Source: Hyphomicrobiales bacterium (GTDB taxonomy: Bacteria > Pseudomonadota > Alphaproteobacteria > Rhizobiales > Rhizobiaceae). Taken from it: DNA of 64,000 nucleotides. Location of the stretch: assembly GCA_900469475.1 (NCBI GenBank), contig UBXG01000010.1, forward strand, positions 361,959-425,958, given 5' to 3'. The notes beneath the pieces are model-generated. The model searched no databases and was not told where the DNA came from. It saw nothing but the letters and a program-made list of their open reading frames with translations. How positions within the stretch are numbered: the stretch's first letter is position 1; each line of letters starts with the position of its first letter. The position numbers and the translations under genes are program-made. Below, piece after piece: positions 18,970 to 28,041 of the stretch.

Positions 18970-20466
18970 ATGTCTGTGAAATTCGAGATTTCCTTCGCCA
19001 AGTCGGCTCGTCTCAGCGGCGGTCTGGCCATTCTCCTGAAAGACACGGACAGTGAGCTGCCGGCTGGCGCCGAAAGCGCGGATCCCGCGAATGTTTTCGC
19101 CAAGGCGGCGCCGGTATCCGGCTTCAAGAGCAAAGCGTTGAGCAGTCTGGATATTATCGCCCCCGAGGCCTCGCCTGTCGATCGGATCATCGTCATCGGT
19201 GCCGGCAAGGCCAAGGACCTGACAGCGCACGACTGGCTGAAGCTCGGCGGCACCGCAGCTGCAAAAATCCGCAACACGGAGAAGGTCGCGATCTTCCTCG
19301 ATGCATCCAACATCGAAGTCGGAGCTAAGGAAGCGGCCGATTTTGCCCTGGGCATGCTTCTGCGCGCCTACAGTTTCGATACCTACAAGACCAAGAAGGG
19401 CGATGATGACGAGAAGAACGCTTCCCGCAAGGCGATGAAAGTCACGATCGTCACCCAGGAAGCGGCAGCCGCCAAGAAGCTCTACGCGACCTCCGAAGCC
19501 GTGGCCGGTGGCGTGATTCTCGCGCGCGATCTCGTGAACGAGCCGCCGAATGTCCTCGGTCCCGTGGAATTTGCGGCCAAGGCCAAGGAATTGGAAAAGC
19601 TTGGCGTCGAGATCGAGATCCTGACGGAGCGTGAAATGCGCCGGCTCGGCATGGCGGCTCTGCTTGGGGTCGCGCAGGGTTCGGCCCGGCCGCCGCGGCT
19701 CGTGATCATGCAATGGAAGGGCGGCAAGGCGAAGGACAAGCCGATCGCCTTCATCGGCAAGGGCGTCGTCTTCGACACCGGCGGCATTTCCATCAAGCCG
19801 GCTGCCGGCATGGAGGAGATGAAGGGCGACATGGGAGGGGCTGCGGCCGTTACCGGCCTCATGCATACGCTTGCCGCGCGCGAAGCCAAGGTCAACGCCA
19901 TCGGCGTTATCGGTCTTGTGGAAAACATGCCTGACGGCAATGCGCAGCGTCCGGGCGATATCGTCACCTCCATGTCCGGCCAGACGATCGAGATCATCAA
20001 TACCGATGCCGAAGGCCGGCTCGTTCTCTGCGACGCGCTCTGGTACACGAACGACCGCTTCAAGCCGCAGTTCATGATCGATCTGGCGACCTTGACCGGC
20101 GCGATCCTCGTGGCACTCGGCAATCTGCAGGCCGGCCTCTTCAGCAATGACGACAAGCTCGCGGGCGAACTGACGGCGGCGGGTCTTGCGACCGACGAGC
20201 GTCTCTGGCGCATGCCGCTTGGCAAGGACTACGACAGGATGATCGACAGCAAGTTCGCCGATATGAAGAATACCGGCGGACGCCATGCCGGCTCGACCAC
20301 AGCCGCCCAGTTCCTGAAGCGCTTCGTCGGCGACACGCCCTGGGCGCATCTCGATATTGCCGGCACGGCGATGGGCTCGGTTCAGGATGAGATCAATCAG
20401 TCCTGGGGTTCCGGCTTCGGCGTGCGCCTGCTCGATGAACTGGTCCGTGCCAATTACGAATCGTGA
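18970..20466 (+). CDS. pepA: Leucyl aminopeptidase
   Basis: A 498-residue M17 aminopeptidase that removes N-terminal residues from peptides in the cytosol. The two-metal centre is visible in GKGVVFDTGGISIKP (Lys and Asp), GDMGGAAAV and NTDAEGRLVL (Asp and Glu); a central GVAQGSARPPR segment is also typical. The ATG at 18970 follows a GGAG ribosome-binding site; the longer frame to 18925 is rejected. It is transcribed divergently from the PAP2/lpt run and 32 bases upstream of holC. Confidence 0.96.
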   Translation: MSVKFEISFAKSARLSGGLAILLKDTDSELPAGAESADPANVFAKAAPVSGFKSKALSSLDIIAPEASPVDRIIVIGAGKAKDLTAHDWLKLGGTAAAKIRNTEKVAIFLDASNIEVGAKEAADFALGMLLRAYSFDTYKTKKGDDDEKNASRKAMKVTIVTQEAAAAKKLYATSEAVAGGVILARDLVNEPPNVLGPVEFAAKAKELEKLGVEIEILTEREMRRLGMAALLGVAQGSARPPRLVIMQWKGGKAKDKPIAFIGKGVVFDTGGISIKPAAGMEEMKGDMGGAAAVTGLMHTLAAREAKVNAIGVIGLVENMPDGNAQRPGDIVTSMSGQTIEIINTDAEGRLVLCDALWYTNDRFKPQFMIDLATLTGAILVALGNLQAGLFSNDDKLAGELTAAGLATDERLWRMPLGKDYDRMIDSKFADMKNTGGRHAGSTTAAQFLKRFVGDTPWAHLDIAGTAMGSVQDEINQSWGSGFGVRLLDELVRANYES

Positions 20467-20498
20467 CCAGCCGGATTTTGTAAGATAGAAGGGGCGCC

Positions 20499-20948
20499 AT
20501 GACCGACGTTCTCTTCTATCATCTGACGGAATCGAAGCTTGAAGACGCCCTGCCGCCGCTGATCGACAAGAGTGTCGAACGTGGCTGGCAGGTCGCCGTG
20601 CAGATGCGCGAGCCGACCCGGCGCGATCTCCTGGATAGCCATCTATGGACCTATCGCGAGGACAGCTTTCTGCCGCATGGCACGGATGAAGGCGACATGG
20701 CAGACAAGCAGCCGGTGCTGCTGACCATTTCCTCTGACAATATAAATAACGCCTCGGTACGTTTCTTCATCGACGGCGCCGAGGCAACGGATGTCGGAGC
20801 CTATCAGCGCGTCGTGCTGATGTTCGACGGCTACGATCAGGAACAGTTGGAAAGCGCGCGCGCCCAATGGAAGCGCCTGAAAGGCGAGGGACATAACCTC
20901 ACCTACTGGCAGCAGACGCAGGACGGCCGCTGGGAGAAGAAGGCGTGA
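20499..20948 (+). CDS. holC: DNA polymerase III chi subunit
   Basis: A 149-residue protein starting MTDVLFYHLTESKLEDALP, with the LWTYREDSFLPHG segment typical of HolC. Chi links the clamp-loader to single-strand binding protein at the replication fork. It follows pepA closely on the same strand, the usual arrangement in proteobacteria, and converges with the GrpB-family gene. Confidence 0.93.
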   Translation: MTDVLFYHLTESKLEDALPPLIDKSVERGWQVAVQMREPTRRDLLDSHLWTYREDSFLPHGTDEGDMADKQPVLLTISSDNINNASVRFFIDGAEATDVGAYQRVVLMFDGYDQEQLESARAQWKRLKGEGHNLTYWQQTQDGRWEKKA

Positions 20949-20975
20949 CCTTCTTCCGCTTTGCGGGAAAGTGCT

Positions 20976-21521
20976 TTACGTGCCTTCCGACAGGATCTTC
21001 TGGATGAAATCCTTCTTCGCCGCCGTATAGGACGCGCGATCATTGGCATATTTTGCCGCAAGCTCGATCTTCAGTGCCTCATAGGCATGCGCCAAAGCCG
21101 GCTCCCTGCGCAATCGGTCGCGAAAGATCAGGAAGTTGCGCCAGGTCGGGCCGCCATATTCGACCACATGCACGAGGTGCGTGCGGGTATCCCCTTGAAT
21201 GTCACGACCGAAAATATGGTCGTCCGGCACGATATTGCTGCCGGCATAGACGTAGCCGATAGACGCCATCGGCTCGACACAGGCAAGCCCATCTTCGAAA
21301 CGCCGCACGCCGACGGCAATATCGATGATCGGCTTGGCCTTTATCGTTGGGATCGAGGTGCTGCCGAAATGCTGGACATCGACGGCAAGGTCTCCGAGAG
21401 CCTTGCGAATGGCAGCTTCCTCCAGCAAATAGGCTTCATGCCAGCTCTGGTTCGGGTCGGCGAGCTTGACGGATTTGTTGCCGACGCCGAGGCCAAAAGA
21501 TTGTTCATGCTCCGATGCCAT
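20976..21521 (-). CDS. GrpB family protein (UPF0157)
   Basis: A 181-residue protein of the GrpB family, related to minimal nucleotidyltransferases. VQHFGSTSIPTIKAKPIIDIAVG holds the characteristic GS(T)S..P.IKAKPIID pattern. Specific function is not known; some members are fused to dephospho-CoA kinase. The ATG at 21521 has GGAGAG eight bases upstream; an in-frame ATG at 21527 would be too near the ribosome-binding site. Confidence 0.85.
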   Translation of the reverse strand: MASEHEQSFGLGVGNKSVKLADPNQSWHEAYLLEEAAIRKALGDLAVDVQHFGSTSIPTIKAKPIIDIAVGVRRFEDGLACVEPMASIGYVYAGSNIVPDDHIFGRDIQGDTRTHLVHVVEYGGPTWRNFLIFRDRLRREPALAHAYEALKIELAAKYANDRASYTAAKKDFIQKILSEGT

Positions 21522-21596
21522 AGGCATCTCTCCAGTGAAGACGATGCGCCACGCTAGCACGCCGCGGGCGGCATTGTCTTCACCGGGAAAGCCTCA

Positions 21597-22520
21597 TCAA
21601 TCGTAAAATGCTTCAACAAATTTGCGCTTGCCCAGCATGAAGGCATCGGCGACGTGGCGCAGCGGCGAAAGATCGACGTCGGATGTACCGGCTTTGACGA
21701 TCTCGGCAAAACGGCGATAGAGCGATGGATATTCGGCTTCGGGCGCCGAGAATGTCAGCTCGCCGTTGACGGAAAGCTTGGAGCCGCCTTCGGCCAGAAC
21801 CATCTGGCCGGCATCCGTCTCTGCGACAATATCCCAGCTCTGCTTGCCGGTCTGGCGCCAGTCGAATTCGGCGTGGACCGGAAGGCCGGTCCCGCTCTTG
21901 AAATGCAGGTCGGCGGCGATCGGCGAATCGCGATTTTCCGGGAATTCGAGTGTCGCGCCGGTCAGGAAAAGCGGTGGCAGGATATGTGTGACGATCGACA
22001 GCGCATTGATGCCCGGATCGAAGACGCCGAGCCCGCCGGCCTGCCAGATCCATTCCTGGTTCGGATGCCAGTGGCGGACATCTTCCTTCCAGATTACGTG
22101 AGCGCTACGGATATTGGTGCTGGCGAGGAAGCTCTTTGCAGCCTCCACCGCCGGAGCATAGCGCGAGTGCCAGCTAGCAAAGAGAGATACGCCCTTGGCC
22201 TTGGCGAGGTTTTCGAGGTCGGCGACTTCACTCAGCGTCGCACCCGGCGGCTTTTCCATGAAAACATGCTTGCCGGCCGAAAGCGCCTTGTATGCGGCTT
22301 CATAACGATATTGCGGCGGCATGCAGAGAGAAACGGCATCGATGTCAGGCACGGCATCGAGCATGGCTTCGATCGTCGTGAAGGCGGGAATGCCTTCGAC
22401 CATGCCGTGACGGCTTGCCGTGGCGATCAGTTTGAAATCCGCATTGTTTGCGATGGACGGAAGATGCTGGTCGCGGACGATCTTGCCGACACCGACGATA
22501 GCGAGGTTGATGGGGGACAT
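21597..22520 (-). CDS. Gfo/Idh/MocA oxidoreductase, likely D-galactose 1-dehydrogenase
   Basis: A 307-residue NAD(P)-dependent sugar dehydrogenase. The N-terminal Rossmann motif VGVGKIVRDQH is followed by EKPPG (catalytic Lys region) and WKEDVRHWHPNQEWIWQAG plus GVFDPGINALSIVTH, which closely resemble bacterial D-galactose 1-dehydrogenase (first step of the De Ley-Doudoroff pathway). The start at 22520 gives the Rossmann fold at the N-terminus; the frame extends to 22598 without support. It stands alone, divergent from the TRAP transporter. Confidence 0.82.
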   Translation of the reverse strand: MSPINLAIVGVGKIVRDQHLPSIANNADFKLIATASRHGMVEGIPAFTTIEAMLDAVPDIDAVSLCMPPQYRYEAAYKALSAGKHVFMEKPPGATLSEVADLENLAKAKGVSLFASWHSRYAPAVEAAKSFLASTNIRSAHVIWKEDVRHWHPNQEWIWQAGGLGVFDPGINALSIVTHILPPLFLTGATLEFPENRDSPIAADLHFKSGTGLPVHAEFDWRQTGKQSWDIVAETDAGQMVLAEGGSKLSVNGELTFSAPEAEYPSLYRRFAEIVKAGTSDVDLSPLRHVADAFMLGKRKFVEAFYD

Positions 22521-22747
22521 GGGTGTCTCTCGATTAGTATGATTATTGATGCGATCTTTATCAGAATGCCGCATGTGGGCAAGGGCAGCAAATCGCAAAT
22601 GCAGGCGTTAGGCCCAATCTTGGATGAATATGTCCAGGCGTCATCATGCTTGGAAAACGGGTGCGGGCTCTTGATTCACAGCTTGAAATCGGCACTCTTC
22701 CACTGCGCGGCCAAAAGATCCGGGAAGAATCGCTGCGGGGGGAAATC

Positions 22748-23323
22748 ATGAAAACATTGCTCGGCTTCAGCCGAATCATCGACTATGTGACTGAGATCAT
22801 TGGAAAATCAGTCTCATGGCTTATTTTGGTCGCCGTCTTGGTGAGCGCCGGAAACGCGGTCGTCCGTAAGGTCTTCAACACCTCGTCCAATGCGTGGCTG
22901 GAAGCGCAATGGTATCTGTTCGGCGCAGCCTTCATGCTCGCCGCCGCATACACGCTCCGGCAGAACGAGCATATCCGCATCGACATCGTCTACGGCTCGC
23001 TGCCGCGCCGGGTGCAGCACTGGATCGATCTCATCGGCCACTGCCTGTTCCTGATGCCTTTCGTGCTGCTCATGGTCTACGATCTCGTGCCCTATGTCCG
23101 CACATCTTTCCTGTCTGGAGAGGTGTCTTCCAGCGCCGGTGGCCTGATCATCTGGCCGGGCAAGGCGCTGCTGCTGGTTGGGTTTTTCCTGCTAGCGCTG
23201 CAGGGGATCTCCGAGATCATCAAGAAGATCGCAGTCATGCGCGGCGATATGGATGATCCGACGCCCTATGTACCGACGCATGCGCCGCTCGATATCGAAA
23301 CCCCGGCCGGGGAGGCGCGCTGA
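22748..23323 (+). CDS. takQ: TRAP transporter small permease (TakQ/DctQ)
   Basis: A 191-residue membrane protein with four transmembrane helices and the DctQ signature EAQWYLFGAAFMLAAAYTLRQNEHIRIDI. It is the small membrane subunit of a tripartite sodium-coupled importer. The ATG at 22748 is preceded by GGGGGGAAATC; the longer frame from 22646 is rejected. The stop codon overlaps the start of the large permease by one base. The Tak assignment rests on the matching binding protein. Confidence 0.85.
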   Translation: MKTLLGFSRIIDYVTEIIGKSVSWLILVAVLVSAGNAVVRKVFNTSSNAWLEAQWYLFGAAFMLAAAYTLRQNEHIRIDIVYGSLPRRVQHWIDLIGHCLFLMPFVLLMVYDLVPYVRTSFLSGEVSSSAGGLIIWPGKALLLVGFFLLALQGISEIIKKIAVMRGDMDDPTPYVPTHAPLDIETPAGEAR

Positions 23324-25092
23324 TGATCGAATTCATCGCCGTGAACATGGCGCCGATCATGTTCGCCTCGCTGATCATTTTCCTGCTTCTGGGTTATCCC
23401 GTCGCCTTTGCGCTCGCTGCCAACGGTCTGCTGTTCTTCTGGATCGGCGTCGAGCTTGCACCCTATTCGGGCGGCACCATCCATCTCTCATGGCCGCTCC
23501 TCAATGCTCTGCCGGATCGGTTCTGGGGCGTCATGTCGAACGACACGCTGCTGGCAATCCCGTTTTTCACCTTCATGGGCATCGTGCTGGAGCGATCCGG
23601 CATGGCCGAAGACCTGCTCGATACGATCGGCCAGCTCTTCGGCCCTATTCGCGGCGGTCTTGCCTATGCGGTGATTTTCGTTGGAGCGCTGCTCGCCGCC
23701 ACCACCGGCGTCGTCGCGGCTTCGGTCATCGCCATGGGGCTGATCTCGCTGCCGATCATGCTGCGCTATGGCTATGATCGGCGGGTTGCCTCCGGCGTCA
23801 TCGCCGCTTCCGGCACGCTGGCACAGATCATTCCGCCATCGCTCGTCCTGATCGTGCTTGCCGACCAGCTCGGTCGTTCGGTCGGCGACATGTATGCCGG
23901 CGCCCTCATTCCCGGCCTCGTGCTGACTGGTCTCTACATGCTCTATGTATTGATCATGTCGATCGTGAAGCCGAACTCCATGCCGGCATTGCCGAAGGAG
24001 GCCCGCTCGCTCGGCTCGGGCGTCACATCCTTGCTGATCGCATTGCTGGTGTGTGCCGGCGTGGCCTATGCCGCCCACATCTATCTGACCCCGACTTATG
24101 GCGGGGATGCGGATATTCTTGGTGCCACCGTCGGCGTTGCCTTCATCTATGCCATTGCAGTCCTGGACAAGGGGCTGAAGTTCAACGTCATGTCCCGGCT
24201 GGCGCAGCAAGTCATCATCGTCCTCATTCCACCGCTGGCGCTGATCTTCCTCGTTCTCGGCACCATCTTTCTCGGCATCGCGACGCCGACGGAAGGCGGC
24301 GCCATGGGGGCAGTCGGCGCGCTTGCGATGGCCGCGGCCAAGGGCAGGCTGAACATGGAGGTCATCCGCTCGGCGCTGACCTCCACGACAAGGCTTTCGG
24401 CCTTCGTACTGTTCATCCTGATCGGCTCGCGCGTCTTTTCGCTGACCTTCTATGGCGTCAACGGCCATCTCTGGGTCGAGCATCTGCTGGTGTCGCTGCC
24501 CGGCGGCGAGGTCGGCTTCCTGATCGCCGTCAACATCCTCGTCTTTGTGCTGGCCTTCTTCCTCGACTTCTTCGAGCTCGCCTTCATCATCGTGCCGCTG
24601 CTGGCACCTGCCGCCGATAAGCTTGGCATCGATCTCATCTGGTTCGGTGTTCTGCTCGGCGTCAACATGCAGACGAGCTTCATGCACCCGCCCTTCGGTT
24701 TTGCGCTGTTCTATCTCCGCTCGGTCGCTGCCCGTGTGCCCTATCTCGACAGGGTGACGGGCAAGCAGATCGCGCCCGTCACGACAGGGCAGATCTACTG
24801 GGGATCCGTGCCCTTCGTTGGCATCCAGATCCTGATGGTGGCATTGACGATCATGTTCCCGCAGATGGTCATGCACTACAAGGGAGCGGGAACGGGTGTC
24901 GATCCTAACACGATCAAGATCGATGTCCCCGGCTTCGGCGCACCCGGCCAGGACAATGGCGGAGGCCTCGGTCTGCCGGGGCTGCAGCTTCCAGGCGGCA
25001 ATCCGCTTGACGGCAAGCCGGCGGATCGGGGCAGCGGCGATCAGCCGAAGCCGCCAGCCAACGATCTCAGCCAGCCTCCGTCTTTTAATTGA
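23323..25092 (+). CDS. takM: TRAP transporter large permease (TakM/DctM)
   Basis: A 589-residue membrane protein, longer than the common 425-residue DctM. The extra length comes from an internal insertion (around residues 205-300) and a Gly/Pro-rich C-terminal tail (about residues 530-589). Typical DctM features are GYPVAFALAANGLLF, IPFFTFMGIVLERSG, an AASGTLAQIIPPS gate motif and FLGIATPTEGGAMG. This larger type is found with 2-oxoacid or mannitol/chloroaromatic TRAP systems. Translationally coupled to takQ. Confidence 0.88.
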   Translation: MIEFIAVNMAPIMFASLIIFLLLGYPVAFALAANGLLFFWIGVELAPYSGGTIHLSWPLLNALPDRFWGVMSNDTLLAIPFFTFMGIVLERSGMAEDLLDTIGQLFGPIRGGLAYAVIFVGALLAATTGVVAASVIAMGLISLPIMLRYGYDRRVASGVIAASGTLAQIIPPSLVLIVLADQLGRSVGDMYAGALIPGLVLTGLYMLYVLIMSIVKPNSMPALPKEARSLGSGVTSLLIALLVCAGVAYAAHIYLTPTYGGDADILGATVGVAFIYAIAVLDKGLKFNVMSRLAQQVIIVLIPPLALIFLVLGTIFLGIATPTEGGAMGAVGALAMAAAKGRLNMEVIRSALTSTTRLSAFVLFILIGSRVFSLTFYGVNGHLWVEHLLVSLPGGEVGFLIAVNILVFVLAFFLDFFELAFIIVPLLAPAADKLGIDLIWFGVLLGVNMQTSFMHPPFGFALFYLRSVAARVPYLDRVTGKQIAPVTTGQIYWGSVPFVGIQILMVALTIMFPQMVMHYKGAGTGVDPNTIKIDVPGFGAPGQDNGGGLGLPGLQLPGGNPLDGKPADRGSGDQPKPPANDLSQPPSFN

Positions 25093-25137
25093 TGCACACG
25101 GCGCGCATCGGCCTGCTTGTCGATCTGACACAACGAA

Positions 25138-25164
25138 AAACCCCGGAACATCGCTCCGGGGTTT
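25138..25164. terminator. Bidirectional terminator between takM and takP
   Basis: A 10-bp perfect stem (AAACCCCGGA with TCCGGGGTTT, 7-base loop) has A-runs on the left and a T-rich stretch on the right. It therefore works as an intrinsic terminator in both directions for the convergent takM and takP genes. Confidence 0.85.
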
Positions 25165-25188
25165 CCTCTTTTGAGATCGGCTATTCGA

Positions 25189-26298
25189 TCAAATCTTCCC
25201 GGCTCGCTGCAGCGTCATCATGTAGACGTCGTAGCTGTATTCGGCGACCTGGGTGTAGAGATAATGCTGGCCGCGGAAGCCCTTGATCGATTCCCAGATC
25301 TTCTTGAAGGTCGGGTTGTTAGCTTCCATCTCGGCATAGACCTCGTTGGCCTTGTCGAAGCAGGCATTCATGATCTCGGTGCTGAAGGGTCTAAGCTTCG
25401 CCCCTTCGGCAACGACCCGCTTAATGGCAGCCGGGTTCAGGTAATCGTATTTCTGCAGCATGTTGGCATCGGTCGCCTGCGCGGCCGTGCGCAACAGCGA
25501 TTGATAGGCCTTCGGCAGGCCTTCATAAGCCGCCTTGTTGAACATGACGTGCACGGTCGGGCCGCCTTCCCACCAGCCGGGATAATAGTAATAGGGCGCG
25601 ACCTTGTAGAAGCCGAGCTTCTCGTCGTCATAGGGGCCGACCCATTCGGCCGCATCGATCGTGCCTTTTTCGAGCGCTGGATAGATGTCGCCGCCGGCGA
25701 TCTGCTGCGGCACGACACCGAGGCGTTCGACCACCTTGCCGGCAAAGCCGCCGATGCGCATCTTCAGGCCCTTGAGATCGGCAAGCGTGTTGATTTCCTT
25801 GCGGAACCAGCCGCCCATCTGCACACCGGTATTACCGGCCGGGAAGCCGATCAGCCCCTGCGTCGCCAGGAATTCGTTGAACATGTCGATGCCGCCGCCG
25901 TGATATTGCCAGGCATTCATGCCGCGGGCGTTGAGCGCGAAAGGAACGGCAGCTCCCAAGGCCCAGACCGGATCCTTGCCCCAATAATAATAGGCGACCG
26001 AATGGCAGGCCTCGACGGTTCCGGCCGAGGTCGCGTCGGCCGCCTGCAGACCAGGCACGATTTCGCCTGCCGCAAACACCTGAATGTTGAAATTACCGTC
26101 TGTGGCCTCCGACACATATTTCGACAGCACTTCGCCGCCGCCATAGATCGTATCGAGCGATTTCGGAAACGACGATGTCAGGCGCCAATTGATCTTCGGA
26201 TTGCTCTGGGCAATGGCCGGAGCAGCAAGCGTTGCGGCAGCTGCCACCGAACCCGCACCGGCTACGCCGGCCTTGCGCAGAAATGAACGACGATCCAT
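25189..26298 (-). CDS. takP: TRAP transporter substrate-binding protein, TakP-like
   Basis: A 369-residue periplasmic binding protein with a twin-arginine signal (MDRRSFLRKAG, cleavage after APAIAQ). The mature part (SSFPKSLDTIYGGGEVLS, GNTGVQMGGWFR, MRIGGFAGKV, GGDIYPALEKGTIDAAEWVG, YYYYPGWWEGGP) is very like TakP of Rhodobacter, which binds 2-oxoacids such as pyruvate together with sodium. The start has GGGGAG upstream. It is encoded on the opposite strand, convergent to takQM, rather than leading the operon. Confidence 0.88.
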   Translation of the reverse strand: MDRRSFLRKAGVAGAGSVAAAATLAAPAIAQSNPKINWRLTSSFPKSLDTIYGGGEVLSKYVSEATDGNFNIQVFAAGEIVPGLQAADATSAGTVEACHSVAYYYWGKDPVWALGAAVPFALNARGMNAWQYHGGGIDMFNEFLATQGLIGFPAGNTGVQMGGWFRKEINTLADLKGLKMRIGGFAGKVVERLGVVPQQIAGGDIYPALEKGTIDAAEWVGPYDDEKLGFYKVAPYYYYPGWWEGGPTVHVMFNKAAYEGLPKAYQSLLRTAAQATDANMLQKYDYLNPAAIKRVVAEGAKLRPFSTEIMNACFDKANEVYAEMEANNPTFKKIWESIKGFRGQHYLYTQVAEYSYDVYMMTLQRAGKI

Positions 26299-26443
26299 CT
26301 ATTACTCCCCCCGGATACGAGCGGGCGGGCTCGCCCGCTCTTCGTGATCACGGCTGCAGCTAATCACGCCCCTCGACGCGTTTCAAGCGTATCGGAAGCT
26401 CGTGCAACCATTGATTTTTGCTCGAACCCGGAAGAGGGGCGGC

Positions 26444-27718
26444 CTAGAGGTTTTTGCCTTTCACGATCGTTTCCCGCAGGAAGCTGTAGCCCAGCGCGGT
26501 ACGTGTCGCGCGTTCCGTCGAAGCGCCGTCGCCGCCATGGCCGCCCGAGCCGAATTCGTGGAACAGCGGGTGATGGCCGAGCGCTTCCAATTGAGCCGCA
26601 AAACGCCGGGCATGAGAGGGGTGAACCCGGTCGTCATTGCTCGAGCTTTCGATGTAGATCGACGGATAAGTGATCTCGGAGGTAGGCTTGACATTGTGCA
26701 GTGGGGAATAGCTCAGCAGGTAATCGCGGTCCGCCGGATTGTCGGGATCGCCATATTCGTCGATCCAGGCTTTTCCGGCCGGGAAGACATGGAAGCGGGT
26801 CATATCTAGGACAGGCACCTGGCACCAGATGGCACCGAAATCCTTTGGGTAGCGTGTCGTCATGACGCCGGTCAAAAGCCCACCATTGCTGCCGCCATTG
26901 CCGGCAATGCGCGACGGCTTGGTATAGCCGCGAGCGACGAGATCGCGGGCGACGGCGGCAAAGTCCGCGAATGCCTTGTGGCGTCCGTGCCCTTTGGCGG
27001 CACGGTGCCAGTTCGGTCCGAATTCGCCGCCGCCGCGAATATAGGCCATGACATAGGCGTTGCCTTGCACCAGCCAGCGGCCAATGACGCCGGAATAATA
27101 GGGGCCAAGCGAGACGTCGAAGCCGCCATAGCCATACATCAGCACCGGCAGTTCACCCTTGGTCCGGCTTCTCGGCAGGACGATATGATAGGGAATTTTC
27201 GTGCCGTCTTCGGAAGTGGCTTCCAGCAGGACGGAACTCATGCCTTCGCTGTCGAAATAGGTTGGGGAGCTGGCAATGTGCTTGAGTTCAAGCGGAGTCT
27301 GGCGATCGCCAAGATCCAGCCGGTAGGAGGAGGGCGGCTGCAGAAAGCCCGCGCCATAGACCTGCAGTGTATCGTCGCCGAGATGCAGATCGGAATAAAG
27401 CGGTGCGACCGACACCGTCTGAACATCCGCCGGCAGCGCGATTTCGCGGATTTCGGCATCGGTCCTGGTTAGATCGAGAACGAAGAGATGCGGTTGCATA
27501 TTGTCCGAGACGACGAAGACGCACCATTCGCGCAGCAGCAGGAATTGCGAAACCGATTGCCGCTCATTGGGCGAAAACAGGATGCGTCTTTCATCAGCAT
27601 CGCTCTTGTCGGGCTCCCGCGGCAGGGGCTGCAGGGCCAGGCTACCGGCTGGAAGCCGCTCATCGGTCTTGGCAAGCCAGATCAGATGGGAGTCGTCTAA
27701 TCGCACGACGTTTTGCAA
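26444..27718 (-). pseudogene. C-terminal fragment of an S9 prolyl-oligopeptidase-family gene
   Basis: This is the 3' part (about 424 codons) of a serine peptidase gene broken by the IS element. It keeps the end of the beta-propeller and the whole alpha/beta-hydrolase domain, with the nucleophile motif GNGGSNGGLLTG and a C-terminal GSGGHGGDGA histidine region. It has no good start; the first possible codon is a TTG at 27718, next to the insertion. With the 273-codon N-terminal part at 29198-30019 it adds up to about 697 codons, the normal length of the family, so almost nothing but the IS separates the halves. Confidence 0.88.
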
Positions 27719-27734
27719 GCGTTTTTTTCAAAGA

Positions 27735-28041
27735 TCTGCCCCGCCGGAACTGAGCCAGTGCCGGTGAGCGAAGGATGCAGGGGCCGACATCTGGCTTGCG
27801 CGCGTGCCGAGTGAGCGTTTGCCGGAAGCAGGGTCGTCTTCGCGGTCGATACAAGGTCGCCGCATGATGGGGCTTCGCAGGTCGAGTGTTCCAATGTGGT
27901 TGACGCAATCCGCCGGTCAACTGCGGTTGCACCCCATCTTGCGGAATCACCGTACCCACGTCCCGGCAGGGACGCTCTGGCGCCGGCGCGTGAGGACGCT
28001 GGCGAAAGTATTCAGATCAGATCAGGCAGTGGTCGCGACGC
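27735..28041. ncRNA. Candidate guide (bridge/seek) RNA region of the IS
   Basis: A stretch of about 307 bases with no credible protein gene, 3' of the transposase. In IS110/IS1111 elements this non-coding end is known to encode an RNA that pairs with both IS and target DNA. Bases 27894-27903 read ATGTGGTTGA, identical to 29205-29214 in the host gene right beside the insertion. Short inverted repeats around it (GTTGAC at 27898-27903 with GTCAAC about 11 bases on) suggest structure. Extent and strand are not determined. Confidence 0.45.

Noticed and set aside
18943..20349. 468-codon open frame antisense to pepA
   Set aside because: Overlaps a clear aminopeptidase gene throughout and shows no motif.
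23488..25131. 547-codon open frame antisense to the large TRAP permease
   Set aside because: Composition rich in Asp/Gln/Arg with no hydrophobic or domain structure; shadow of the permease gene.
27697..27894. 65-codon open frame in the non-coding side of the IS
   Set aside because: No ribosome-binding site, cysteine-rich random composition, and the region better fits a guide RNA.
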